The notes beneath the pieces were generated by a model. It was not told where the DNA came from. It searched no databases and saw only the letters and a list, made by a program, of their open reading frames with translations. DNA of 64,000 bases from CAYSRJ01 sp964521865 (lineage in GTDB: Bacteria > Spirochaetota > B62-G9 > DRHN01): NCBI GenBank assembly GCA_964521865.1, contig CAZFTJ010000002.1, positions 124,001-188,000 of the forward strand. Reading direction: 5' to 3'. Position numbers and translations under genes: made by a program. Below, in pieces: positions 54,815 through 63,898 of the stretch (its first letter is position 1; each line of letters starts with the position of its first letter).

Positions 54815-54888
54815 AGAATTATCGGATGGACAAATCCGGGGGTGCACCCGACGTATTATAATGTATCAGCAAATCGCAAGAGGAAAAA

Positions 54889-55881
54889 ATGCCGGCACAT
54901 GAGCTGTATCCGTTGAAATTCAAACCAATTTATAAAAACTATATCTGGGGCGGCAGGAAGCTCGAAAAGATAGGCAAGAAGATAGCGCAGGGAGAAATCG
55001 TGGCAGAATCATGGGAAATTTCAGACCACGATGAGGATGTAAGTGTGGTCACAAACGGCACTCTCAAAGGGAGGACTCTCCGTGATGTTATTAAAACGTA
55101 CAAAACCGATATCTGTCCGGAAACGGTAAACGACAGGTTTCCTATACTCATAAAGTACATAGATGCGAACCGGAAGCTTTCCGTACAGGTTCATCCGGAT
55201 GACGAATATGCCCGTATCCACGAAGGTCCTGCCGAGCTCGGCAAGAACGAGTGCTGGTATGTAATGGATGCGCCGCTGGGTGCCGAGCTGATACTCGGTG
55301 TAAAGAAAGGGATGACCAGGCAGAAGCTCAGATTGCTCATCGAAAGCGGCAGAATCCAGGAAGGGTTGACAAGACATCCTGTATCGAGCGGGGATTTCAT
55401 CTTTATCAAATCAGGCACGGTGCATGCGCTGCTCGAGGGGATCATGGTATGTGAAATACAGGAGAGCTCCGACACCACCTACAGGCTGTACGACTGGGGA
55501 AGAATGGGCTCCGACGGAAAACCGCGCACCCTGCATATAGAAAAAGCACTCGATGTCATCAACTACCTTCCTGCACAGGAGTACGACCCGTATATGAAAA
55601 ACCTGGCAATTTTTTACAACAAATTCGAAAAGAATACCGTCCATTCTTTTGTCCGCAGCAGATTCTTCAATATAGATCTGTTGAAATATTCGTACGATTT
55701 TGAAATGGAATTCAATGATGAGCATTTTCATGCACTCAATATCGTCGGCGGTACCGGAAGTATAGTCTGGAAAGAGGGCGAGTTGGATTTTCATACGGGT
55801 GAAACACTGCTCATACCCTGCGCAGTACAGAAGTATGAAATTCACTCTGAAGGCAGCGAGATACTACGGACTTCTCTCTAA
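54889..55881 (+). CDS. manA: Mannose-6-phosphate isomerase, class I
   Basis: 330 residues, short class I form. Converts mannose-6-P to fructose-6-P using zinc. Conserved 'YIWGGRKLEKIGK', 'AESWEISDH', 'LSVQVHPDDEYARIHEG' and 'KNECWYVMDA' (metal Gln/His/Glu). 'SGDFIFIKSGTVHALLEG' is the second metal loop. GAGGAAAA before the ATG. Followed by the acyl-ACP synthetase fusion after 50 bp. Confidence 0.95.
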   Translation: MPAHELYPLKFKPIYKNYIWGGRKLEKIGKKIAQGEIVAESWEISDHDEDVSVVTNGTLKGRTLRDVIKTYKTDICPETVNDRFPILIKYIDANRKLSVQVHPDDEYARIHEGPAELGKNECWYVMDAPLGAELILGVKKGMTRQKLRLLIESGRIQEGLTRHPVSSGDFIFIKSGTVHALLEGIMVCEIQESSDTTYRLYDWGRMGSDGKPRTLHIEKALDVINYLPAQEYDPYMKNLAIFYNKFEKNTVHSFVRSRFFNIDLLKYSYDFEMEFNDEHFHALNIVGGTGSIVWKEGELDFHTGETLLIPCAVQKYEIHSEGSEILRTSL

Positions 55882-55931
55882 AACCGGACATGCGCTGAAA
55901 CAGATTGTGAGAGTTGCGAAGTAATTGCCAT

Positions 55932-58631
55932 ATGAAAATTTCCCGATCACTCACCAACAAAATCCATCAAAATCTCGGTGAATATGTGGATATGATGGAG
56001 ACATGGGAGGAACGGATATACGCCGTCGGCACGCAGGGCTACAGAGAACAGTCCTATACCTACGGGGAATTTCGGAAATGCGTTCTCGGACTCAGCACAG
56101 AAATGAAGAGCAGAGGAATACGCAGGGGCGACCGGGTGCTTATAGTGGGGAGGCAGGCGCCTGAATGGGTTGCAGCCTATTTTGCGGCGATTTACCGGGG
56201 CGCTGCCGTTATACCGCTTGATCCCGGCTCATCACCGGCGTTTATCGAGAGTGTCATTGCAAAGACAGAGCCAGCACTTATACTGACAGATTTCAATCGT
56301 GCGGCCGGCGGCAGGCATCCCGATACGTCATATTCCGGCAGAGCTTCCGGCATCTTCCGCAGTGATAATGATTCCGGCAGCTTCCCCGATTCCATGAAAC
56401 CAAGCGCTGCCGGCAGAGCACCGCAATTACCAAAATGGACCCATAACATCGGCACCATCGAACTTGAAACTATCCGCCAGTTTCATTCCGAACAGGCGGC
56501 TGCGCCCGAGCAGATCGACAGGGGGGACCTGGCAGCCATAGTGTTTACCTCGGGCACAACCTCTACACCGAAGGGGGTTATGCTCACACATGAAAATATC
56601 CTCTCCAACCTCGAACCCATCGAAAACGGTTTGCAGACGAAGAGACAGCTTGTGAAAATTTTTACTCCGCTGCGGCTCTTATGCACCGTTCCGTTCAGCC
56701 ATATGTTCGGACAGGTAACCGGAATATTACTGCCGCTGATATTGGGAAGCAGCGTATACTTTACCGACGATACATCGCCTGCCGCACTCATACGAAAGAT
56801 CAAGCGGGACAGAATTCTCGCTCTCATCACCGTTCCCCGCATCATGAAACTGATGATGGATTATGTAAAATCCGAGCTTGCCTCAATGGGGAAAATCGAG
56901 GCATTCGAGCGAAAATGGGAGCGCTGGCAGAACCTTTTCTATCCCCTGCGTGTTCCGATTTTTCTCGATATTCACCGGATGCTCGGGCTTCATTTCTGGG
57001 CCTTCATCGTGGGCGGCGCTCCGCTCGATCCCGAAACCCACGAGTTCTGGAGAAGAATTGTGTATGCGGTGTTCCAGGGGTACGGTCTGACTGAAACAGC
57101 ACCGATCGTATCGATGTTCAATCCGTTCAAGCACAACAGGAAATCGGTTGGTGAGCTTTTTCCCGGCAGGGAGGTAAAGATCGGTCCTGACGGAGAAATA
57201 CTTGTCCGCGGGCAGAGTGTGATGGCCGGTTACTTCGATAATCCCGCTGAAACTGCATCGGTTTTGAAAGACGGATGGCTGCTAACGGGCGACATCGGTG
57301 ATATCGACGAAAACGGCCAGCTCTATATTAAGGGCAGAAAAAAGGACATCATCGTCACCTCGAGCGGACACAACGTGTACCCTGAGGATATTGAAAATGT
57401 GTTAAACGCGATCCAGGGCATCCGCGAGGCGGTTGTACTGGGAAAACCCGGACCCGAAGGAGAGATCATACACGCCGTTCTACTCATCGAATCGGGTGCT
57501 GATCCTGATGCGGTTGTCCGGGAGGCTAACGGGAAACTGCAGTCCTTTCAGAGGATTAAAAGCTTTTCCCTGTGGCAAAAAGCCGATTTTCCCCGAACTT
57601 CCACACTGAAAGTGCAAAAAAATCTTGTGCAAAGAGCAGTGTTGTCACAGAAGCAGACTGCCCCTGAAAAGGAATCTGAAGATATATTCGAGGGAATTAT
57701 TCCGGGAAGAATGGACGGGAACACACGGCTGGTTGAGGATCTCGGCCTCGATTCTCTCGATCTGGTCGAGGTTGTATGCAGGATTGAGAGAAAATACGGG
57801 GTAAGCCTCGACGAATCCGTCATAGGGCCGGAAACCACCCTTCGTGACCTTGAAGCGATTGCAGCAAGGCCCGAATACCGGACGCATCTCACAATGCCGC
57901 GATGGACGCGGAAAAAATGGGCCTCTACACTCCGCCGGTTTCTTCTGAACTTTATAATCCTGCCTGCGTTCAGAATACCCTGCAGGTTAACGGCACTTGG
58001 CCTTGAAAATTTGGATGAAATCAGCGGCCCCTGTATTTTATGCGCAAATCATACATCAGACCTGGATCCGCTCGCAGTTCTTCTCGCTCTGCCCGGGCGT
58101 TACCGGCGGCTTATTTCACCCGCAATGGGCCTGAACAGATTTTACGCATACTTCACCCATCTGGGGACCGCTCCAACCGGCGGTACAGAAAACGGTGTTC
58201 CGGCAAAAACGAATAAAAAGGCATTCAAACGAATGCTGCACGGTGTATTATATAGGGCTATCACCCTTCTCTTCAACACATACCCTTTTCCGCAGGGCAC
58301 CGCATACAGACCGAGCCTCGAGTATTCGGGAGAGCTTCTCGACGCCGGCTTCTGGATACTTCTCTTTCCGGAGGGCAGAGTGAGCGAGTCCGGAAAAACG
58401 GGGAGCTTCCGGGGAGGTGTTTCGATTCTTGCAGAGCGGACCGGTGCTCCGGTACTGCCGATCTGTATACAGTGCATGCGTACTGTTCTGCCGCCGGGCA
58501 GGTTTATTCCGAAAAGAGGAAAAGTTTATGTTTTCTTCGGCAGGCCAATGCACTATAGTGATAGCAATGAAACTTTTACAAAAAGGCTGGAGCAGAGGGT
58601 TAAACAGCTGTGCCGTCATTCATGCGACTGA
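55932..58631 (+). CDS. Acyl-activating enzyme / ACP / acyltransferase trifunctional fusion
   Basis: 899 residues from the ATG at 55932 (poor ribosome site). Three domains in order: AMP-binding synthetase (about 1-560) with P-loop 'VFTSGTTSTPKGVMLTHE' at residue 204 and 'GYGLTETAPIVSMFNP'; a carrier domain with phosphopantetheinyl Ser608 ('LGLDSLDLVEV'); a PlsC-type acyltransferase with H707xxxxD712 ('NHTSDLDPLAVLL') and 'LFPEGRVSESGKTG'. Probably activates a fatty acid, loads it onto its own carrier and transfers it to a lysophospholipid, resembling the fused Aas of some bacteria. It has at least one membrane-type segment in the acyltransferase. Confidence 0.9.
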   Translation: MKISRSLTNKIHQNLGEYVDMMETWEERIYAVGTQGYREQSYTYGEFRKCVLGLSTEMKSRGIRRGDRVLIVGRQAPEWVAAYFAAIYRGAAVIPLDPGSSPAFIESVIAKTEPALILTDFNRAAGGRHPDTSYSGRASGIFRSDNDSGSFPDSMKPSAAGRAPQLPKWTHNIGTIELETIRQFHSEQAAAPEQIDRGDLAAIVFTSGTTSTPKGVMLTHENILSNLEPIENGLQTKRQLVKIFTPLRLLCTVPFSHMFGQVTGILLPLILGSSVYFTDDTSPAALIRKIKRDRILALITVPRIMKLMMDYVKSELASMGKIEAFERKWERWQNLFYPLRVPIFLDIHRMLGLHFWAFIVGGAPLDPETHEFWRRIVYAVFQGYGLTETAPIVSMFNPFKHNRKSVGELFPGREVKIGPDGEILVRGQSVMAGYFDNPAETASVLKDGWLLTGDIGDIDENGQLYIKGRKKDIIVTSSGHNVYPEDIENVLNAIQGIREAVVLGKPGPEGEIIHAVLLIESGADPDAVVREANGKLQSFQRIKSFSLWQKADFPRTSTLKVQKNLVQRAVLSQKQTAPEKESEDIFEGIIPGRMDGNTRLVEDLGLDSLDLVEVVCRIERKYGVSLDESVIGPETTLRDLEAIAARPEYRTHLTMPRWTRKKWASTLRRFLLNFIILPAFRIPCRLTALGLENLDEISGPCILCANHTSDLDPLAVLLALPGRYRRLISPAMGLNRFYAYFTHLGTAPTGGTENGVPAKTNKKAFKRMLHGVLYRAITLLFNTYPFPQGTAYRPSLEYSGELLDAGFWILLFPEGRVSESGKTGSFRGGVSILAERTGAPVLPICIQCMRTVLPPGRFIPKRGKVYVFFGRPMHYSDSNETFTKRLEQRVKQLCRHSCD

Positions 58632-58647
58632 GAATAGATGCCTCCAT

Positions 58648-59289
58648 ATGCGCAACAAAGATACTCCGGACATTGAAATAACAGGATTCGAAGCACGCTT
58701 TTACGATTTTTTTATAAACGTCGGTACCGCAGGGTTGTACGCCGGGCTCATAAGAAGGGTGATTTCAGACATGCTAATCGATGCGCAGGATAGAATACTA
58801 GACCTCGGCGCAGGCACGGGGAGAAATGCACTGCTCATGCGTAAATATTTGAACGGTGGAACTATCACCGCGCTCGAAATAAGCCCTGAGATGAAAAGGC
58901 TGTTTGCAAAAAAATGCGGGCGGTATAAAAACATCAGTCTCGAAGATATACGAATAGAGTGTCCGCTCCCGTTTCGCGATGAGTTTGACAAAGCGTTCAT
59001 ATCATTTGTTGTCCATGGATTTGAACAGGAGGGAAGGGAAAAAATTCTCACCAACGCCTACAGAGCCCTGCATACCGGAGGAAGGCTCTTTATCTTCGAC
59101 TGGAATGAGATGATCCTTAAAAAGCAGGGGCCCGGAATGAAGGCTTTTTTCAAGTACATTGAATGTTCACCGGCACGCGACTTTATTACGCGCGATTTTA
59201 AAAAGGTCCTTGAAAAAATAGGATTTCACCATGTCGATTCCCGACTTTACTTTAAAAAGCGCATACGGCTTTTATACGGGACGAAATGA
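58648..59289 (+). CDS. Class I SAM-dependent methyltransferase
   Basis: 213 residues from the ATG at 58648; upstream in-frame codons overlap the preceding gene's tail. SAM motif I 'RILDLGAGTGRNALLM' and the acidic 'ALEISPEMKRL', then 'EFDKAFISFVVHGFEQEGRE'. Substrate unknown. 16 bp after the fusion gene, so possibly co-transcribed with it. Confidence 0.88.
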   Translation: MRNKDTPDIEITGFEARFYDFFINVGTAGLYAGLIRRVISDMLIDAQDRILDLGAGTGRNALLMRKYLNGGTITALEISPEMKRLFAKKCGRYKNISLEDIRIECPLPFRDEFDKAFISFVVHGFEQEGREKILTNAYRALHTGGRLFIFDWNEMILKKQGPGMKAFFKYIECSPARDFITRDFKKVLEKIGFHHVDSRLYFKKRIRLLYGTK

Positions 59290-59300
59290 GAGGCGAATTA

Positions 59301-59576
59301 TCAATACTTTTCGATCTGTACGACATTGACGGTAATTTTAAAAACCTTTATATCCTTTATGTTGTTTATCCAGTCGATAAAGACATCGGGGTCCCAGTCC
59401 TTGTAGATGCGAAACTCGTTGATCGACTGCTTCAGCTCGGGCAATGAAAGCATAGTAGCTATTATAACGTTCCTTTTTGGATTTTCGTTCTTCAAGAGGT
59501 AGAACTTCATGTTGTTGATCACAAGCTCGGAGATGGGGTTGACTATTTTTTCCAGGTTTCCTATATATCCGGACAT
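59301..59576 (-). CDS. Small conserved-looking protein of unknown function
   Basis: 91 residues, GGGAG 7 bases before the ATG, which supports translation. A predicted alpha/beta protein without signal peptide or recognised motif. It converges with the methyltransferase across 11 bp. I cannot assign a family. Confidence 0.45.
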   Translation of the reverse strand: MSGYIGNLEKIVNPISELVINNMKFYLLKNENPKRNVIIATMLSLPELKQSINEFRIYKDWDPDVFIDWINNIKDIKVFKITVNVVQIEKY

Positions 59577-60146
59577 TGGTATACTCCCGATCGCTGGTGC
59601 TGCTCACGGATTTATGGTTTTATCTATTAATATCCTGGTATTTTGTACCAGAATTTTTAGGCTAAACTGACCTATTATGTTTCAATTGCCCGCTATTACA
59701 TTCTACAGGTAATAACCATACGGCAAGTGTCTGCTTTTACTTTTAAGATTGAAAGTTTACTTACCTATGGTTTTATCTATTAAATACCGACATTTCATGC
59801 CGGAGAAAGTCGGTTCATCCGACCTTCGACCGGCTGAATGAGCCCGGCCGACTGCGGACCACCAGTTTGTCGCACAGTTACAAAAGACAACAGCCGATAC
59901 GCGAGCCCTACTGATTTCTACATGTTGCGATCGACAGGTCCACGTACCTATAGATAAAAATCAAAAACTAAACGATAATGCAGACTTTATAAAAATTAAC
60001 AGGTTTACGTACCTATAGTATCATAAAACGAGACTTAATCAACAGGCTTATAAAATTTTTCTTTGCAAATCGGAAAAAAATATTACTATATAAATATTAT
60101 TATTTTAGTACTATAATATATTAAACTCATCACAGGAGTGCCTGCA
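59577..60146. repeat. Intergenic region with repeated words before the HD-domain gene
   Basis: 570 bp without a gene. An exact 18-bp repeat TATGGTTTTATCTATTAA occurs at 59613-59630 and 59766-59783, each followed by a small hairpin (CTGGTA...TACCAG; CCGAC...GTCGG). A second repeat ACGTACCTATAG occurs at 59942-59953 and 60007-60018, each preceded by ACAGGT. TTAGTACTATAAT at 60105 is the likely -10 element. Confidence 0.6.
60105..60117 (+). promoter_or_regulatory. TTAGTACTATAAT promoter element of the HD-domain gene
   Basis: Exact 13-base match to the rrf2 promoter element on the minus strand (63817-63829). Contains a TATAAT -10 and the palindrome AGTACT. It lies 30 bp before the start codon of the HD-domain gene. 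Confidence 0.55.
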
Positions 60147-60866
60147 ATGCATACCGTATGTCCCGGTTCAAAACTATTGCGGCAGCCGAAACCCGAAATG
60201 TTCGACTGTCCAAACTGCGGTGCGGAAGTCGAGATATGGACCGACGAATTGAAAGGCGTATGCTCACGATGCAAGACCGTTGTCATGCGCTATCAGGACC
60301 AGAGCTGTCTCGAATGGTGCAAACTCGCGAAAAACTGCGTGGGTGAAACGGCGTACAACAATTTTATGCAGAACAGAACAGAAACCATAAAGGAAAAACT
60401 GATTCATGACATGGAAACCTTTTTCGGTGCCGACGGAAAGCGCATCGAGCACGCAAAGAAGGTCATGAAATGCGTAGAGGAAATTCTGAAAGACGAAAAA
60501 GGAGATTGGCATATCCTTATGCCGGCGAGCATCCTGCATGATGTGGGCATCAAGGTGGCTGAAGAAAAGTACGGCTCATCAGACGGCAAACTTCAGGAAA
60601 AGGAAGGGCCCGGAGTGGCGCGAAAGATGCTTTTACGGCTTGGACTGCGTATGGAGGACATTGATGAAATATGTGAGATCATTGCTCACCATCACACCCC
60701 CGGTGTCGTCAACACGAAAAATTTCAAGGTTCTGTATGATGCCGACTGCCTCGTAAACCTCGAGGAGAAGGCGGAAACCATGGATAAACAAAAACTCAAC
60801 CGGTATATTGAAAAACTGTTCCTCACCAGAACAGGCAGAGCGCTTGCAAGAAAGAAATACCTGTGA
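60147..60866 (+). CDS. Zinc-ribbon HD-domain phosphohydrolase
   Basis: 239 residues from the ATG at 60147 (GGAG 8 bases upstream; a GTG at 60138 is not well placed). N-terminal zinc ribbon C21/C24 and C39/C42 (CPNC, CSRC). HD domain: 'EHAKKVM', 'SILHDVGIKVAEE' with HD at 131-132, and 'EIIAHHHTPGV'. Such proteins often hydrolyse nucleotides or cyclic dinucleotides. It abuts the cysK stop with no gap. Confidence 0.9.
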   Translation: MHTVCPGSKLLRQPKPEMFDCPNCGAEVEIWTDELKGVCSRCKTVVMRYQDQSCLEWCKLAKNCVGETAYNNFMQNRTETIKEKLIHDMETFFGADGKRIEHAKKVMKCVEEILKDEKGDWHILMPASILHDVGIKVAEEKYGSSDGKLQEKEGPGVARKMLLRLGLRMEDIDEICEIIAHHHTPGVVNTKNFKVLYDADCLVNLEEKAETMDKQKLNRYIEKLFLTRTGRALARKKYL

Positions 60867-61841
60867 CTACAAGCCAGTTCTGCTGTCGAACAGTCCCTCA
60901 AAAAGCACGCTGGAGAGATACCGCTCACCCGAATCGGGCAGAATAGCAACGATTGTCTTCCCGGCAAACTCTTCCAATTCTGCAAGACGTACGGCCGCGG
61001 CAGCCGCGGCTCCGGATGAAATTCCCGATAAGATTCCCTCTTCCCTCGCAAGCCGGCGGGCATAGGTAAGGGCTTCCTCATTACTCACCTGCTCCACCCT
61101 GTCCACAAGCGTCAGGTCGAGATTCTGCGGAATAAAGCCTGCACCGATGCCCTGAATCTTATGCGCTCCGGGCTCGAGCTCTTTGCCGGCCAGCTTCTGG
61201 CTTATGACGGGGCTCTGTGAAGGCTCCACCGCCACCGACACAACATTTTTGCCTTTTATATTTTTAAGAAACCGTGAAATGCCGGTGATGGTTCCTCCCG
61301 TTCCGACACCGGATACAATCACATCGACCCGGCCGTCCGTATCATCCCATATCTCCGGCCCGGTTGTCGATTCATGGATCGCCGGATTCGCAGGGTTTTT
61401 GAACTGTTCCATCAACACATACCTGTCTTTATTGCTGTTGCACAGTTCTTCAGCAGCATCGACGGCGCCTTTCATACCCAAGGCCCCGTCCGTGAGGATG
61501 AGATTCGCGCCGAAAACCTTTAGAATCTTCCTCCGCTCTATACTCATGGTGTCCGGCATTGTCAGTGTCAGCGTATATCCCCGCGCGGCAGCAACAAATG
61601 CGAGGGCTATTCCCGTATTGCCGCTGGTGGCTTCCACAATTTCCTTTCCCGGCTCAAGCACACCCCGCTCTTCCGCATCCCAAACCATAGAGGCACCTAT
61701 ACGGCACTTCACGGAATAAGCCGGGTTGCGTCCCTCGATTTTCGCAAGTATATCGGCACGGCTGTTTTTCGTAATCCTGTTCAGTTTTATCAGCGGTGTC
61801 CTGCCGATCGCCAGTGAATTATCTCCATAGATTCGAGCCAT
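60867..61841 (-). CDS. cysK: Cysteine synthase A (O-acetylserine sulfhydrylase)
   Basis: 324 residues from the ATG at 61841 (AGGAG 8 bases upstream). PLP lysine K45 ('NPAYSVKCRIGASM'), substrate loop 'EATSGNTGIALAF' and 'VSGVGTGGTITGISRFLK'. Makes cysteine from O-acetylserine and sulfide. In Bacilli, CysK also binds the Rrf2 regulator CymR; a cysteine-free Rrf2 lies two genes upstream here. Confidence 0.96.
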   Translation of the reverse strand: MARIYGDNSLAIGRTPLIKLNRITKNSRADILAKIEGRNPAYSVKCRIGASMVWDAEERGVLEPGKEIVEATSGNTGIALAFVAAARGYTLTLTMPDTMSIERRKILKVFGANLILTDGALGMKGAVDAAEELCNSNKDRYVLMEQFKNPANPAIHESTTGPEIWDDTDGRVDVIVSGVGTGGTITGISRFLKNIKGKNVVSVAVEPSQSPVISQKLAGKELEPGAHKIQGIGAGFIPQNLDLTLVDRVEQVSNEEALTYARRLAREEGILSGISSGAAAAAAVRLAELEEFAGKTIVAILPDSGERYLSSVLFEGLFDSRTGL

Positions 61842-61867
61842 GTCATTTCTCCTGTTCCGTTGATTTT

Positions 61868-63157
61868 TCATATCTTGGAGAGAGCCTGATCGATGTCATC
61901 AATGATATCGTCGACATTCTCGATGCCGATAGAAAGTCGGACGAGATCAGGAGTCAGTCCGCTCTCCGCCTGCTGTTCCTCGCTGAGTTGCGAGTGCGAC
62001 GTGCTTGCGGGGTGCAGGGCAAGGCTTTTGGCGTCCCCTACATTCGCCAGGTGAGATACGAGCTCAAGGCTGTTGATGAACTTCTCGCCCGCTTCACGTC
62101 CGCCGTGCACACCGAATACCACCATTCCGCCGGATCCCCTCTTCAGATACTTCGACGCAACTGAATAGGAGGGATCGTCCGGCAGACCGGGATATCTGAC
62201 CCAGCTCACCTTTTTATGATCTTTCAGATAGCGGGCAATTATTTCCGCATTTCTGCTGTGTCGTTCCATCCTGAGGTGCAGCGTCTCGATCCCCTGAAGA
62301 AAAAGCCATGCATTATCCGGAGATATACAGGCCCCCAGATTACGGAGCGGTACGAGGCGCATTCTTATTATAAATGCAATACTGTTCATATCGCCGAGGC
62401 CGGTCGCCCATCGTATTCCGTTGTAGCTTGCATCCTCCTCATTAAAAAGAGTGAACCGGCTGTCGCTCCAGTCGAATGTACCCGCATCGACGACTACCCC
62501 GCCGATCGCGGTGCCGTGCCCTCCGAGCCACTTGGTCATCGAGTGGCATACGATATCGGCGCCGTACTCGATTGGACGCAGAAGGTAGGGTGTGGTGAAT
62601 GTGGAATCGACAATAAGCGGAAGATGATGCCTTTTCGCAACAACTGCTATCTCTTCGATGTCCGTAACCTGTAGAACGGGATTCCCTATTGTTTCTATAT
62701 AGAGCGCTTTTGTCCGTTCGGTAACTGCATTCTCAAAATTGGCTGCAGAAGAAGGATCGACAAAGCTCGTATGTATTTCGAATTGCGGAAGAATATTTTT
62801 AAACATGGTATATGTTCCGCCGTAGAGATTGTTCGCGGAAACTATTTCATCACCGCTTGAGCAGATATTGATAATTGAGTAGAAAATTGCCGAAGTGCCG
62901 GAAGCCAGAGCAAGAGCGGCTGCTCCGCCTTCGAGAGATGCCATACGTTTTTCCAGGATTTCCTGTGTTGGATTCATGATACGCGTGTAGATATTACCCA
63001 TTTCCCTAAGCCCGAACAGATCCGCTGCATGCTTTGTGTCTCTGAATACGTAGGAGCTCGTCCTGTACAGCGGCACCCCACGCGACAGTGTATCGGAGTC
63101 CGGTTTCTGTCCTGCGTGAAGCGCTCTTGTTTCAAATGCACGTTCCTCTGTTTTCAT
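61868..63157 (-). CDS. metY: O-acetylhomoserine sulfhydrylase (MetY-type)
   Basis: 429 residues, GGAGG before the ATG. Cys/Met-metabolism PLP enzyme; PLP lysine K209 in 'HSMTKWLGGHG', typical 'NPTQEILEKRMASLEGG' and 'ALHPASTSHSQL'. The long form and the ALHPASTSH motif favour O-acetylhomoserine sulfhydrylase over cystathionine gamma-synthase. 26 bp upstream of cysK, so a sulfur-assimilation operon. Confidence 0.92.
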   Translation of the reverse strand: MKTEERAFETRALHAGQKPDSDTLSRGVPLYRTSSYVFRDTKHAADLFGLREMGNIYTRIMNPTQEILEKRMASLEGGAAALALASGTSAIFYSIINICSSGDEIVSANNLYGGTYTMFKNILPQFEIHTSFVDPSSAANFENAVTERTKALYIETIGNPVLQVTDIEEIAVVAKRHHLPLIVDSTFTTPYLLRPIEYGADIVCHSMTKWLGGHGTAIGGVVVDAGTFDWSDSRFTLFNEEDASYNGIRWATGLGDMNSIAFIIRMRLVPLRNLGACISPDNAWLFLQGIETLHLRMERHSRNAEIIARYLKDHKKVSWVRYPGLPDDPSYSVASKYLKRGSGGMVVFGVHGGREAGEKFINSLELVSHLANVGDAKSLALHPASTSHSQLSEEQQAESGLTPDLVRLSIGIENVDDIIDDIDQALSKI

Positions 63158-63201
63158 ATCTGTTTACCTCCGGTATAGTATCCTTTTGATTTTATAGAAA
63201 T

Positions 63202-63229
63202 AAAAAAACCGACAGGCCCGACGCCGGCA
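63202..63229 (-). terminator. Rho-independent terminator/attenuator after the rrf2 gene
   Basis: On the minus strand CCGGC...GTCGG forms a stem followed by TTTTTTT. It lies between the rrf2 stop (63257) and metY start (63157), so it may end the rrf2 transcript or attenuate metY-cysK. Confidence 0.6.
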
Positions 63230-63256
63230 GTTGCTTTCTCATCACATAAATACATA

Positions 63257-63763
63257 TCAGATCTGATACATATATCCGGTGTTTTTCGAGTGCAGTTCTT
63301 CCGCCCTGTGTATGAGATCTGAAAGTGTTGCGGATTCAACGATATCTCCGATCGCTTTCACAACCTGCTCACGCAATTCCTGTATGGCTCTTTCCTCATA
63401 TTTACCGAAAGGATGATCCCCTTCGGCCATCTTATCTTGAGGGAATATATCAAACGTCCCGTCTACGAGCCTGATGATTTGTCCGACCGTAATGGAATCA
63501 GGCGGCTTCTTCAGTAAAAATCCGCCCCCTATTCCCCTTCTGCTTTCCACAAACCCCGCCTTTTTCAATATGAGCATTACCTGTTCAAGAAACTTGAGAG
63601 GCATCTGCCAGCGGCCGGCAATATCCGACAGAGGAACCACCTCCCCATTTCCGTACCTGTGGGAAAGATCAAGCAGTGCTTTCAGCGCGTACACTCCCTT
63701 TGCGGTAATATTCACTGGTTTAATGTCCTCAACTTCCCGGATTATCCCGGTATAGTTTTCCAT
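63257..63763 (-). CDS. Rrf2-family regulator without cysteine (CymR-like)
   Basis: 168 residues from the ATG at 63763; a GTG at 63715 gives the usual Rrf2 N terminus and is an alternative. Winged-helix 'VNITAKGVYALKALLDLSH' and 'FVESRRGIGGGFLLKKPP' are classic Rrf2. There is no cysteine anywhere, so it cannot hold an Fe-S cluster like IscR or NsrR. CymR of Bacillus, also cysteine-free in that sense, controls cysteine synthesis together with CysK. Adjacent metY and cysK make the same logic likely. Confidence 0.88.
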   Translation of the reverse strand: MENYTGIIREVEDIKPVNITAKGVYALKALLDLSHRYGNGEVVPLSDIAGRWQMPLKFLEQVMLILKKAGFVESRRGIGGGFLLKKPPDSITVGQIIRLVDGTFDIFPQDKMAEGDHPFGKYEERAIQELREQVVKAIGDIVESATLSDLIHRAEELHSKNTGYMYQI

Positions 63764-63816
63764 TATAGAGATACTTGAAAATAGACAAGTGAGCTGCTAC
63801 AATTTCCCTATTATTA

Positions 63817-63875
63817 ATTATAGTACTAACATAATAATATTGGTAATATTTTATACAAAAAATATGAAAAGTCAA
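63817..63875 (-). promoter_or_regulatory. Promoter region of the rrf2 gene
   Basis: On the minus strand TTGACT (63875-63870), a 16-base spacer and TAAAAT (63853-63848) form a reasonable promoter; further in, TTAGTACTATAAT (63829-63817) matches the HD-gene element exactly and could be an operator or second -10. Confidence 0.45.
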
Positions 63876-63898
63876 GAAAATTATCACGACTTTAGAAG

